Shown: positions 33,485 through 42,544, counted from the first letter of the stretch. The stretch is DNA of 64,000 bases from Phocaeicola massiliensis B84634 = Timone 84634 = DSM 17679 = JCM 13223 (GCF_000382445.1 NZ_KB905472.1:1721070-1785069); one strand, 5' to 3'. Made by a program: numbers and translations. Notes: generated from the letters alone by a model not told the origin.

Positions 33485-34876
33485 ATGAAAATAAAAAAAC
33501 GTATCGCAGCAATTATCTTATTAGGATGTTGCGCAGGGCTCACAACTCCTGCCATTGCTCAAAAAAAGAACAAACTTAAAAAAGGGCCTAACATTTCCCT
33601 TAATATTTCCGCCAAAAAAGACAGTATAAAAACGACCTATCTGAATTTGGGTTTGCTCACTAATATCTATCGCCTGCAAGGTGTGGGCATCAATGCCATA
33701 TCCAGTGTGGTGCAAAGTGACATGACAGGATTTCAAGTCTCCGGCCTGGCAAGCATCACCGGTCGTCATGCATCGGGTATACAGCTCGGCGGTATTGCCA
33801 ATGTAGCAGGTGCAAATGCCAATGGAGTCATGCTCAGCGGTTTGATGAACGTGGCAGGAAACCGTGCAAACGGCATACAGATTTCAGGATTGGGGAATAT
33901 AGCCGGAAATACTTCACGCGGTGTAACCATCGGTGGATTAATGAATCTTGCCGATGATCAGGCACAAGGTTTACAAATAGCCGGACTTGCCAACATTGCC
34001 GGAAAGTCGCAAAGCGGTATAGCCATTGGCGGTTTGATGAACGTATCGGCCGAGAAAACGGACGGAGCACAGATTTCGAGTATACTGAATATCAGCGGAG
34101 GAACAGCAAGAGGAGCACAAATAGCAGCAATAGGCAATGTGGGTATCAATGTCAATGGTATGCAACTTTCTGCCATCAGTAATATTGCCGCTGCAAAAAT
34201 AAAAGGACTGCAACTCTGCGGAGCCGTGAATATTGCTGTTGAAACAAAGAATGCATTGCAAGTATCGGGTATTACCAATGTATGTCAGGGCAAACTGAGC
34301 GGGATACAATTTGCTCCCGGCAACTATGCCGGTGAAGTAAGTGGTGCCCAAATCGGCCTGCTCAATCTTTGCGGCGGTCATGTGAAAGGTGTACAGATTG
34401 GCATTATCAATCACAGCAAAGATACTACCGCACATAAAATCGGATTAGTGAACATCAACCCCAAAACCCGCATCCAGCTGATGTTGTTCGGTGGTAACAC
34501 CAGTAAAATGAATGCCGCCGTCCGCTTCAAGAACCGCACCACTTATACCCTGCTTGGTATCGGTACACACTACCTTGACCTGAACGATAAGTTCTCGGGA
34601 TGTGTATTCTACCGTGCCGGACTTCACTACCCCATCGCCGGAAATTTGGAAATCAGTGGTGACCTTGGTTACTTCCACATAGAAAACTTTGAAAACGAAG
34701 ATGCCGAAACTCCCGAACGTATGTATTCTTTGCAGGCACGTGTCAACTTAGAGTACAAGATAAGACCCAAGTTCAGCATATTTGCTTCGGGCGGATACGG
34801 TATGACACGATATTACGACAAGAATAAGTTCTATGAGAAGAAGCCTATCATTGAAATAGGCGTCGTTCTATTCTAA
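33485..34876 (+). CDS. Exported repeat protein (LA_2272-type surface repeats)
   Basis: 463 aa. A signal peptide (about 1-26, ending TPAIAQ) is followed by a beta-rich lead. About residues 85-320 contain roughly a dozen 19-20-residue repeats of the form G-(I/L/V)-Q-(I/L)-x-G-L-x-N-(I/V)-A-G, for example GIQLGGIANVAGANANG and GLQIAGLANIAGKSQSG. The last 120 residues form an outer-membrane-type beta region ending in Phe (IEIGVVLF). The repeats resemble the LA_2272/LA_2273 surface repeat family and should make a beta-solenoid. Function unknown. It is followed by the DUF3943 gene after 54 nt, likely the same operon. Confidence 0.8.
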   Translation: MKIKKRIAAIILLGCCAGLTTPAIAQKKNKLKKGPNISLNISAKKDSIKTTYLNLGLLTNIYRLQGVGINAISSVVQSDMTGFQVSGLASITGRHASGIQLGGIANVAGANANGVMLSGLMNVAGNRANGIQISGLGNIAGNTSRGVTIGGLMNLADDQAQGLQIAGLANIAGKSQSGIAIGGLMNVSAEKTDGAQISSILNISGGTARGAQIAAIGNVGINVNGMQLSAISNIAAAKIKGLQLCGAVNIAVETKNALQVSGITNVCQGKLSGIQFAPGNYAGEVSGAQIGLLNLCGGHVKGVQIGIINHSKDTTAHKIGLVNINPKTRIQLMLFGGNTSKMNAAVRFKNRTTYTLLGIGTHYLDLNDKFSGCVFYRAGLHYPIAGNLEISGDLGYFHIENFENEDAETPERMYSLQARVNLEYKIRPKFSIFASGGYGMTRYYDKNKFYEKKPIIEIGVVLF

Positions 34877-34930
34877 CAGAGTGCTATAAATGTCCGGAGA
34901 CATCCGGCTTACATCCTAAATCCTAACGAA

Positions 34931-36403
34931 ATGAAAATCCAACAAATTGCATTAGTCTGTCTTTTGGCTTTAAGCAATGGCATCGGGGCGGCACAAGTAC
35001 TTCACCACCCCGACTCCATTTATACTTTCACCGACCCTCACATGCAGAAAAAGTATCCGTGGCGTGCTGCTGCCGAAACAGTCGGCATGAATGTGGGAGT
35101 ATGGGCATTCGACCGGTATGTGATGAACGAAGATTTTGCGAAAATCAGTATCAACAGTATCCGTCGTAATATCAAACACGGCTTTGTGTGGGACAATGAC
35201 CAGTTCTCTACCAATCTGTTTGCACACCCTTATCACGGTAATCTCTACTTCAACGCTGCCCGCAGCAACGGATTGAACTTTTGGGAATCGGCACCGTACG
35301 CTTTTGCCGGAAGTCTGATGTGGGAAGTTGCAGCCGAAGTAGAACCACCCGCCATCAATGACCTGATAGCAACCACCATTGGGGGTATTGCACTTGGCGA
35401 AATGACACACCGCCTGTCTTCATTGGTGTTGGATGACTCTAAGCGTGGGTTCGGGCGATTTACCCGTGAATTCTTGGGAACTCTGATCTGTCCCATGCGT
35501 GGCATCAACCGCATGATAACCGGTGACATGTGGAAAGTGAAACGTTCTCATTACAAATATCATGATTACGAACGCATCCCTATCCAATTCTCTATCAGTG
35601 CCGGTGACCGCTACCTGGCAGATAACAATTACCTTTTTCGCGGAGAGCACAATCCCTATTTGGAATTTCGAGCAGTCTACGGCAACCCTTTCGATAAAAT
35701 AAATGATGCTCCTTATGATTATTTCACTGCTACAGCCACACTGGGGCTTTCTCCCAACCAACCGCTTATCAGCAAAATTAATCTTTTAGGAAAATTATGG
35801 GGAGTTCCGTTGAAAACCAGTACCGGCATGGAAATGATGTTTGGCGTCTTCCAGCATTTCAATTATTTCGATTCAGAAGAAATCATTAACGGTTCGGGGC
35901 GCATTCCGTATAAAATATCGGAAGCTGCCAGTGTGGGCCCCGGCATCATCTATAAATTTCCACGCATGAACAGTCTCGTCAATTTGGAACAAAGTGTATT
36001 TCTGAGTGCTATCCTGCTGGGTGGCAGCCTGACCGACTATTATAATGTTATCGACCGTAATTACAATATGGGTAGCGGTTATAGCGTAAAAAACAAAACC
36101 CTTCTTGACTTCGGACGCTACGGACAGTTTGCACTCAACCTGCATCTCTACCAGATTTTCACCTGGAAAGGATACGAGCACAAAGACCTCGAAAATACCA
36201 ATCCGCTCTATCTGAACGCACAGGGAGACAAAGGAAACGTAATGCTGGCTGTAGTCAATCCACTTATCGAACTGAACTTAAGCCGCCACTTTAAAGCAAA
36301 CATGGAAATCTCTTATTTCTACCGACATACACACTACACGTATCACAAAGATGTACAATACAAAACCTTCGAAACGCGTGTAGGACTATTATACCAATTC
36401 TAA
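34931..36403 (+). CDS. DUF3943 exported protein
   Basis: 490 aa. A signal peptide (about 1-21) precedes ETVGMNVGVWAFDRYVMN and FVWDNDQFSTNLFAHPYHG, the recognisable DUF3943 block. This is followed by LNFWESAPYAFAGSLMWE and a C-terminal half of amphipathic strands ending in an aromatic (VGLLYQF), as in outer-membrane barrels. Function of the family is not known. It probably works in the outer membrane together with the repeat protein encoded just upstream. The stop is 5 bp from the 3' end of the convergent Crp/Fnr regulator. Confidence 0.85.
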   Translation: MKIQQIALVCLLALSNGIGAAQVLHHPDSIYTFTDPHMQKKYPWRAAAETVGMNVGVWAFDRYVMNEDFAKISINSIRRNIKHGFVWDNDQFSTNLFAHPYHGNLYFNAARSNGLNFWESAPYAFAGSLMWEVAAEVEPPAINDLIATTIGGIALGEMTHRLSSLVLDDSKRGFGRFTREFLGTLICPMRGINRMITGDMWKVKRSHYKYHDYERIPIQFSISAGDRYLADNNYLFRGEHNPYLEFRAVYGNPFDKINDAPYDYFTATATLGLSPNQPLISKINLLGKLWGVPLKTSTGMEMMFGVFQHFNYFDSEEIINGSGRIPYKISEAASVGPGIIYKFPRMNSLVNLEQSVFLSAILLGGSLTDYYNVIDRNYNMGSGYSVKNKTLLDFGRYGQFALNLHLYQIFTWKGYEHKDLENTNPLYLNAQGDKGNVMLAVVNPLIELNLSRHFKANMEISYFYRHTHYTYHKDVQYKTFETRVGLLYQF

Positions 36404-36407
36404 GCAG

Positions 36408-36986
36408 TTAAAGCAATGACGAACGGACACGACTCAGTGTTTCGGGCGTCATTTGCAACAAAGAAGCAATGTATACCAACGGAGCTCTTTTTAAAATCTC
36501 AGGATGCAGACGAAGCAATTTATTATACCGTTCATGAGCCGGCTCAAATCGAAGTGCATCAGCTTTAATCTGCGATTCTATCAATGAATGCTCTATGAAT
36601 TTGCGATAAAGCTGTTCGATATCATCATATTTAGAAGCAAGTTCCTCTATCTGAGCCTTGGGAAGCTCCCACACCACAGAAGGTTCCAAAGTCTCTACCA
36701 TCAGACGTGTAGGTTCTTGCTTAAAATAACTTTCAATACAAATAATCATTCCGTTTTCATAGCCGATATGTTCGGTCAGATCTTTATCATATTTATAGTA
36801 AAACTGTCTGAGCAATCCTTTTTCAATAAACAACATAGCCTTGCACACTTCTCCTGCCTTCAACACAATTTCCCCTTTACGGTACTTCTTACACACCACA
36901 ATCTCAGCCAATGCATGTACACTCTCCCTACTCAACGGGCAATTAACTTCGGCTATTTTACGGGCTATTTCTATATTTGTTGTCAT
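36408..36986 (-). CDS. Crp/Fnr-family transcription regulator
   Basis: 192 aa. The N-terminal two-thirds is a cyclic-nucleotide-binding-type beta roll: CKKYRKGEIVLKAGEVCKAM, FIEKGLLRQFYYKYD and EHIGYENGMIICIESYF. The C-terminus LVYIASLLQMTPETLSRVRS is the HTH recognition segment. No Cys cluster for Fe-S or heme ligand is evident. The genes it controls are unknown; the convergent DUF3943 gene and the nearby Wzi gene, whose promoter region it shares back to back, are candidates. Confidence 0.85.
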   Translation of the reverse strand: MTTNIEIARKIAEVNCPLSRESVHALAEIVVCKKYRKGEIVLKAGEVCKAMLFIEKGLLRQFYYKYDKDLTEHIGYENGMIICIESYFKQEPTRLMVETLEPSVVWELPKAQIEELASKYDDIEQLYRKFIEHSLIESQIKADALRFEPAHERYNKLLRLHPEILKRAPLVYIASLLQMTPETLSRVRSSLL

Positions 36987-37011
36987 GTGTCTTCTCTTTA
37001 CGGATTTTGTG

Positions 37012-37019
37012 CAAAATTA
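37012..37019 (-). promoter_or_regulatory. Putative -7 element (TAATTTTG) of the Crp/Fnr gene
   Basis: Minus-strand consensus -7 motif 25 bp before the start codon. Confidence 0.5.
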
Positions 37020-37093
37020 CAAAAAAAGTTGGATGAAAAATGATAAAGCTTAAAATTAAGTCGGCTTTGTTCTACCAAATAGTTTTTTTTATA

Positions 37094-37101
37094 TACTTTT
37101 G
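37094..37101 (+). promoter_or_regulatory. Putative -7 element (TACTTTTG) upstream of the Wzi gene
   Basis: Consensus -7 match. The implied leader is about 175 nt, long for this genome, and contains repeated CAGACAGT words (37138-37170). -33 TTTG at 37066 is too far. Confidence 0.45.
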
Positions 37102-37284
37102 AAACAAAATAGTAATTGACCCTTTTTATGCAACTATCAGACAGTTTTGTCATATTGAGTCAGACAGTGGCACAAAGCCTCATCGTCCAATCCGATCGGA
37201 CCAACGATTCAGTCAAATCAGAAAGAAATCAGGGTTTTAAAACAAGATGTTTAATAGGGAAAAAACAACATAATTAAAAACTAA

Positions 37285-38763
37285 ATGAAGAAAATACAAC
37301 TATTTTTATTACAGGGCTTGTTATCATCTGTTCCCTTATATACCCTTACTGCACAAACCACGACTCCATCCACTCATTATGCAGTAGAAACAGGTATTGT
37401 TGCCGGACATGGCGATTACAGTCCATTTTGGTTTACAGCCAATCGGCAGGGTTTATCCTCTGTAAAAACAGAAAACGGATATCTGCGCGCCGGAATTTTC
37501 CATTCACAGGCATTGGGTAGACATTTTACATGGAAAGCCGGACTGGATTTAGCCACTGCCTATAACTATACTTCTTCTTTCGTTGTTCAGCAAGCCTATG
37601 CCGACCTGAGTTACCGATGGCTGAATCTCAGTATCGGAAGCAAAGAACGTACACCGGAATTAAGAAACCCGAAATTGAGTACCGGAGGACTGGTAGAATC
37701 GAACAGTGCCCGCCCCGTACCGCAGGTACGTATCGAAATACCTCAATACATATCTGTTCCCGGAACGAATCATTGGCTGCACATCAAAGGTCATCTTGCC
37801 TACGGAACTTTCACAGACAACAACTGGCAAGAAGACTTTGCCCGCTCCGGAAATCTATACACCAAGGATGTGCTTTATCATAGCAAATCTTTCTTTATGA
37901 AAGTAGGGAAAAAAGAATCCTTCCCACTGGAGTTTGAGGCAGGTCTGCAAATGGCGGCCCAGTTCGGTGGAAAACAATATGTAGAAGGACAGAAAGAACC
38001 CATTATGAAAATGCCGTCAGATTTTATGGACTTTATCCGCGTATTGATTCCGATGAGCGGAAGTGACAATGCCATGGAAGGTGAGCAGATAAACAAGTAT
38101 GGTAACCACGTGGGCAGTTGGAATATCGGACTTACCGGCTATGTACAGGATTGGAGAATCAAAGCGTACTATGAACATTTCTTTGAGGACGAATCACAAA
38201 TGTTTTTTGGTTACGGTCCCTGGAAAGACGGACTACTGGAAGTAGAAGTCACCCTGCCGGAAAATCAATTCATTGATGCCCTTGTATATGAATGTATGGG
38301 CAGCAAAAACCAGACAGGACCTATCTTCTACGAAGGTTTCCGGGGAGAATTTGAACAAGTCAGTGCAAAAGATAATTATTATAACCACTATATTTATCAG
38401 GCATGGCAGCATTGGGGTATGGCTATGGGAAATCCGTTGTTTACCGGTCCTGTCTACAATAAAGACGGTAGAATAATGTTTGCCAACAACCGTATAAATG
38501 CACATCATCTGGGCATTAGCGGCACTCCCGGCAAGGAATGGGCGTATCGGCTACTGCTCACCTACTCCAGAAACTGGGGAACGTACGACAATCCGTTTGA
38601 TGATGTGAAGAAGCAATTCAGCTCACTGCTGGAAGTCACCTATTCACCCGTAAAATGGAATGGATGGAGCTTCAGCATTTCAGGAGCTATGGACAGAGGT
38701 AATTTACTAGGAAACAATTCGGGCGGCATGCTTGTCATCCGCAAAACAGGCTTAATAAAATAA
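37285..38763 (+). CDS. Capsule-assembly Wzi-family outer-membrane protein
   Basis: 492 aa. A signal peptide (about 1-23) precedes YAVETGIVAGHGDYSPFWFTANRQGL (split here as motif positions 32-57), the entry block of the Wzi-type barrel. Other family blocks are QQAYADLSYRWLNLSIGSKE and RVEIP-like VRIEIPQYI, and the C-terminal strands contain AYRLLLTYSRNWGTYDNPF. In E. coli, Wzi binds capsule at the surface. Bacteroides genomes contain many such proteins, not always beside capsule genes. A small lipoprotein gene follows after 5 nt, suggesting a partner. Confidence 0.82.
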   Translation: MKKIQLFLLQGLLSSVPLYTLTAQTTTPSTHYAVETGIVAGHGDYSPFWFTANRQGLSSVKTENGYLRAGIFHSQALGRHFTWKAGLDLATAYNYTSSFVVQQAYADLSYRWLNLSIGSKERTPELRNPKLSTGGLVESNSARPVPQVRIEIPQYISVPGTNHWLHIKGHLAYGTFTDNNWQEDFARSGNLYTKDVLYHSKSFFMKVGKKESFPLEFEAGLQMAAQFGGKQYVEGQKEPIMKMPSDFMDFIRVLIPMSGSDNAMEGEQINKYGNHVGSWNIGLTGYVQDWRIKAYYEHFFEDESQMFFGYGPWKDGLLEVEVTLPENQFIDALVYECMGSKNQTGPIFYEGFRGEFEQVSAKDNYYNHYIYQAWQHWGMAMGNPLFTGPVYNKDGRIMFANNRINAHHLGISGTPGKEWAYRLLLTYSRNWGTYDNPFDDVKKQFSSLLEVTYSPVKWNGWSFSISGAMDRGNLLGNNSGGMLVIRKTGLIK

Positions 38764-38768
38764 GGACT

Positions 38769-39179
38769 ATGAAACAAATCATATTATGTGTATGCTTACT
38801 GCTCGGTGTATTATGCAGTTGTGACAAGAAGCCCATCAACGGAAAATTGGACGGCAGATGGCAATTAATGACAATAGAATACAATGACGGAAGCATCAAA
38901 GAATGCGAACGTATCTATTGCAGTATCCAGCTCCATTTAGTAGAACTGATGGATAAGGGCACCACTCCCCTGACATTGATAGGACACTTTTCCTCTGCTG
39001 ACGGAGTAATGATGGGTGAGTTTAAATATCAGGATAATATGGAGGCTACCGTTACAGAAGAGGATTTGAACAGGTTTGGGCTGAATTCTTCCGTCACACA
39101 TTTCGAAGTGGAAAAAGCAACCGGCAGCAAAATGATTCTGAAATCAGACTATGCCCGACTCACCTATCGGAAGTTTTAA
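38769..39179 (+). CDS. Small lipoprotein, lipocalin-like
   Basis: 136 aa with a lipoprotein signal ending L-C-S-C (Cys18, then DKK). The mature region KLDGRWQLMTIEYNDGSIKE looks like the first strands of a lipocalin-like beta barrel; the rest alternates strands up to YARLTYRKF. The start is 5 nt after the Wzi-family gene, so the two are co-transcribed. Similar in size and layout to the lipoprotein at 18717 but not closely alike. Confidence 0.75.
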   Translation: MKQIILCVCLLLGVLCSCDKKPINGKLDGRWQLMTIEYNDGSIKECERIYCSIQLHLVELMDKGTTPLTLIGHFSSADGVMMGEFKYQDNMEATVTEEDLNRFGLNSSVTHFEVEKATGSKMILKSDYARLTYRKF

Positions 39180-39196
39180 AGCAGACGGCATAAATA

Positions 39197-39235
39197 AAAA
39201 AGCGAAGCTCCCGTGAATGGCGGTGCTTCGCTTTT
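39197..39235. terminator. Bidirectional intrinsic terminator
   Basis: Stem AAAAAGCGAAGC/TGCTTCGCTTTT (39197-39208, 39224-39235) with further CCG/CGG pairs inside and T/A tracts on both sides. It serves the lipoprotein gene and convergent aspA. Confidence 0.8.
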
Positions 39236-39277
39236 CCTTTTTAAAACAACATGATACTTCAAAATAACAATGCTTAA

Positions 39278-40711
39278 TTAACGTCTTGGCTGTATATCCA
39301 ATTTCACCGGATGCAACATATTTTCAGGACTCAGAATGGTATCCAATTCCTCCTTATTTAAAATTCCATGTTCCAACACCAGGTCATAAACACTCTTGCC
39401 TGTTGCCATCGCTTCTTTGGCAATCTTAGTTGAGTTCTTATAACCGATAACAGGATTCAAAGCTGTTACTACCCCGATACTGTGATGCACATTCATTTTG
39501 CAATGCTCTTCATTGGCCGTGATACCTTCGATGCAACGTGTACGCAATGTCTCCATACCGTTTATCATCAAGTCGACAGACTCGAAACAGCATTGGGCCA
39601 TAACAGGTTCCATCGCATTCAGTTCCATCTGAGCAGCTTCGCCTGACATGGTTACACACAATTCGTTACCAATTACTTTATAGCAAATCTGGTTCATCAC
39701 TTCGGGAATAACCGGATTCACCTTACCCGGCATAATGGAAGAGCCCGGTTGCATGGCCGGCAGATTGATTTCTCCCAATCCGCAACGCGGACCACTGGCA
39801 AGCAAACGCAGGTCATTACATATCTTATTCATTTTCACGGCCACTCTTTTCAAAGCTGATGCATAACCCACCAAGCATGATGTGTCCGAGGTCGCTCCAA
39901 CCAAATCGGCAGACAGTTTGAAATGGAATCCTGTGATCCGGCTCAATGCCTCCACACATTTCTCTGCATAACCCGGTTCGGCACAAATACCTGTACCAAT
40001 GGCAGTAGCTCCCATATTGACAGTCAGAAAATCCTCGGCAGCTTGGTTAAGGTGCAGAATTTCATCTTTCAATATGCTTGCAAAACCATTGAATGTTTGT
40101 CCCAAAGTCATAGGTACAGCATCTTCCAGCTGTGTACGTCCCATCTTAATGACATGAGCAAATTCTTCTCCTTTCTTGCGGAATGCTCCGATAACAGATT
40201 CCAAATAGGGAAGGAAACGAAGATTTTCATAATACATACCGATATGGATGGCAGTAGGGTAAGCATCATTGGTAGACTGTGAACAGTTTACATGATCATT
40301 GGGAGAACAATATTGATATTCTCCACGCTTGTGTCCCATAATTTCCAATGCACGATTGGCTATTACTTCATTGGCATTCATATTGGTTGTCGTGCCCGCA
40401 CCACCTTGAATCATGTCTACAGGAAACTGTTCGTGATGTTCACCGTTCAAGATTTCCTGGCAAGCCTGCACAATGGCATCTTTTTGTTCTTCAGTAAGCA
40501 GGCCCAACTCATAGTTAGCCATTGCAGCAGCCATCTTAGTAATGGCAAGGCCGTTGATAAACAACGGATATTCATTAAGGTGGAATTTACTGATAGGAAA
40601 ATTTTCAATACCTCTAAGCGTTTGCACGCCATACAAGGCAGCGGCCGGAATTTCACGGGCACCGATTAAGTCACTTTCCACACGGGTTTCTTCTGTAAGT
40701 TTTGTTTCCAT
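39278..40711 (-). CDS. aspA: Aspartate ammonia-lyase (aspartase)
   Basis: Converts aspartate to fumarate and ammonia, feeding fumarate respiration in anaerobes. 477 aa, fumarase/aspartase superfamily. Signature GSSIMPGKVNPVI is the flexible catalytic loop with its Ser. SQSTNDAYPTA, MGRTQLEDAVPMTLGQ and TAIGTGICAEPGY are the other conserved blocks. The T-N-D-A-Y-P-T form and overall length fit aspartase rather than fumarase C. The promoter carries a perfect 18-bp palindrome across its -33 region, suggesting repression or activation by a dimeric regulator. Confidence 0.93.
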   Translation of the reverse strand: METKLTEETRVESDLIGAREIPAAALYGVQTLRGIENFPISKFHLNEYPLFINGLAITKMAAAMANYELGLLTEEQKDAIVQACQEILNGEHHEQFPVDMIQGGAGTTTNMNANEVIANRALEIMGHKRGEYQYCSPNDHVNCSQSTNDAYPTAIHIGMYYENLRFLPYLESVIGAFRKKGEEFAHVIKMGRTQLEDAVPMTLGQTFNGFASILKDEILHLNQAAEDFLTVNMGATAIGTGICAEPGYAEKCVEALSRITGFHFKLSADLVGATSDTSCLVGYASALKRVAVKMNKICNDLRLLASGPRCGLGEINLPAMQPGSSIMPGKVNPVIPEVMNQICYKVIGNELCVTMSGEAAQMELNAMEPVMAQCCFESVDLMINGMETLRTRCIEGITANEEHCKMNVHHSIGVVTALNPVIGYKNSTKIAKEAMATGKSVYDLVLEHGILNKEELDTILSPENMLHPVKLDIQPRR

Positions 40712-40750
40712 GATTAGGTTGTTTTAATATGTTATTTCTTTATCATACAG

Positions 40751-40784
40751 CAAAGGTATAAACTAACATTTTGATATCAAAATG
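40751..40784 (-). promoter_or_regulatory. aspA promoter with overlapping palindromic operator
   Basis: Minus strand: -7 TACCTTTG (40751-40758), -33 TTTG (40778-40781), spacing 19 bp. The palindrome CATTTTGATATCAAAATG (40767-40784) covers the -33 box. Its TTGAT/ATCAA halves recall FNR/Crp-type half-sites without the usual 4-bp spacer. Confidence 0.75.
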
Positions 40785-40909
40785 TATTCTGATATAAATT
40801 TATAGTTTTATTTTTGCCATCATAACGCAATATACACGCCAACAAAATATCATAATGATAGTTCAACGCATTATATTCTCTTATGGGTTATTAAAAGAAA
40901 TACAGATAT

Positions 40910-41115
40910 CGCCCCCCTAAGTTATCTCATCGGTCGGACTAAGCCTTTTCATCCTTCAGGCTAAGTCTTTTTATACGTCGGGCTATTACGTCCTGCTGTA
41001 GTGGAACGTACGTCCTGCGGCAATGGAACGTACGTCCTACTGCAATGGGACGTATGTCCTACTGTAGTGGGACGTAGTAATCTTCCGCTTAAAAGACCTT
41101 AGCTGACCGTAGGAA
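40910..41115. repeat. Four-unit 22-bp palindromic tandem array, copy 2, with flanks
   Basis: Units at about 40986-41075 have arms CGTCC and GGAACGTA or GGGACGTA around cores TGCTGTAGT, TGCGGCAAT, TACTGCAAT and TACTGTAGT. Upstream TCGGACTAAGCCTTTTCATCC and downstream GTAATCTTCCGCTTAAAAG (41077 on) match the flanks of copy 1 at 7268 and 7410. Non-coding. It occupies most of the 493-bp gap between aspA and the YitT gene. Confidence 0.8.
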
Positions 41116-41140
41116 ATTACTTAATCCTCCGCAAGGAAAC

Positions 41141-41178
41141 AAAAAAAAGGCATCCGTAATCATACGGATACCTTTCCC
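41141..41178 (-). terminator. Intrinsic terminator of the YitT gene
   Basis: AAAGGCATCCGTA pairs with TACGGATACCTTT around ATCA; one mismatch. On the minus strand it is followed by eight T residues. Confidence 0.85.
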
Positions 41179-41204
41179 TTGTTTTTTATGCTCTATCTCC
41201 TTGG

Positions 41205-42095
41205 TTATTTTACTTTAATTCTATCAAATCCTTCGCCAAACACACCGATAACGGCACTCTGTGAAACAAAAGCATTCGGATCAATATCTTTAATCAAACG
41301 GAAAATAGTAGTCGATTCACGTTTCTTTGCCAGCACAAACATCATTTTAACGCCTGCGCCTGTATAACAACCTACACCATCAATGAAAGTCACTCCACGG
41401 TGCAAATCTTTATTGATGCGGTGACCTATTTCTTCATGTTTCTTTGAAATGATAAAGAACTGCACAGACTGACGAGCACTGTTCACCACCTGGTCAAGCA
41501 CAAAGCTGCATATATATAAGGTTGCAAAACCATATACCACCTTTTCCCAATCGTGCAATACGAGGTAACTGGAAGAGATTATCACCATATCCGTCATCAA
41601 TATCACGCGTCCTAAGGTAATATCACGATATTTATTAATAATAGCGGCAACAATATCCGTTCCTCCGGAGCTTCCGTTAGCCGAAAATGCCACTCCAATA
41701 CCACCGCCACAGAAAGAAGCACCGATAACACACGCCATAAAAGGCTGGTCATGCAATAAATGCAGCCCTGCTGTTGCTCCTTGAATAATAGGAAGAATGG
41801 TCGTCATGGTAAATACGGCAAAAACAGTTTTTACACTGAACTTCCATCCCAAAATAATCAGGGAGGCTACCAACAATGCACCATTTATGGCAAAATAAGT
41901 ATACTGTACATTCACACCGGTTGCCCAATATACAATAGAAGCAATACCCGGCACACCACCTGTCGTGATGTCGTTAGGCAACAAAAAGACGGTCCACCCG
42001 ATACTATACATCAGCATACCGAGAGCTATCATCATATAATCTCTCATTTCTCTGATGATTCGTTGTTTACGCGTCGTAATAAAGACTGACTCCAT
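41205..42095 (-). CDS. YitT-family membrane protein (DUF161 + DUF2179)
   Basis: 296 aa. About five membrane helices come first (MIALGMLMYSIGWTVFLLPN, GALLVASLIILGWKF and others). The segment VAFSANGSSGGTDIVAAIIN is the conserved Gly-rich YitT loop. A soluble C-terminal domain of about 80 residues (IGHRINKDLHRGVTFIDGVG, ending GEGFDRIKVK) matches DUF2179. The family is widespread and suspected to transport small solutes, but substrate is unknown. The gene has its own promoter and terminator. Confidence 0.88.
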   Translation of the reverse strand: MESVFITTRKQRIIREMRDYMMIALGMLMYSIGWTVFLLPNDITTGGVPGIASIVYWATGVNVQYTYFAINGALLVASLIILGWKFSVKTVFAVFTMTTILPIIQGATAGLHLLHDQPFMACVIGASFCGGGIGVAFSANGSSGGTDIVAAIINKYRDITLGRVILMTDMVIISSSYLVLHDWEKVVYGFATLYICSFVLDQVVNSARQSVQFFIISKKHEEIGHRINKDLHRGVTFIDGVGCYTGAGVKMMFVLAKKRESTTIFRLIKDIDPNAFVSQSAVIGVFGEGFDRIKVK

Positions 42096-42127
42096 GTGAT
42101 TTTTTTCTTTATATTATAAATTTTCGG

Positions 42128-42135
42128 CAAAAGTA
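42128..42135 (-). promoter_or_regulatory. Putative -7 element (TACTTTTG) of the YitT gene
   Basis: Minus-strand consensus -7 motif 32 bp before the start; -33 weak. Confidence 0.5.
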
Positions 42136-42381
42136 CAAAAAGATTAAATCACTTCGTTCGAAAAAGGATAATTTTTCATGCGAAAAAGAAATTTAGAATA
42201 TTTCTCCTTCTCTTATTCAAATGCAAAAAAACGAACGGCATTATAATTTATTTATTTAACCACATGATTAATTACAAATTAAAACATCACACAAGGAATA
42301 CCATCCCAATTTGTCATATTCTATCAAACGAGCCATAAAATAGAAAGTCAAACGGTATAAATAAAATCAGAAAGACACACC

Positions 42382-42413
42382 TTTGCTTAAAATCAAAAAT
42401 AAATGTAATTTTG
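42382..42413 (+). promoter_or_regulatory. Promoter upstream of the outer-membrane barrel gene
   Basis: -33 TTTG (42382-42385) and -7 TAATTTTG (42406-42413), spacing 20 bp. The transcript would cross an apparent gene remnant before reaching the barrel gene. Confidence 0.7.
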
Positions 42414-42472
42414 CCGTCAATCGGACCTATATTAGAAAAACAGTTCCTTATTTCCGAAACGTATGATACATT

Positions 42473-42544
42473 CGTCTCGCTGTCGTTGACGAACAGGAGG
42501 AGTTTGAAGAAGCCATGAAGAGAATCGGAAAATGGATATTATAA
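42473..42544 (+). pseudogene. Possible 3' remnant of an aminotransferase-like gene
   Basis: A frame ending in TAA at 42542 reads YIRLAVVDEQEEFEEAMK then RIGKWIL. An Arg-Leu strand followed by an acidic helix of this form is common at the C-terminus of class I/II aminotransferases. An in-frame stop lies directly upstream and no other part of such a gene remains, so it would be a deletion scar. The match is short and unverified. Confidence 0.3.
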
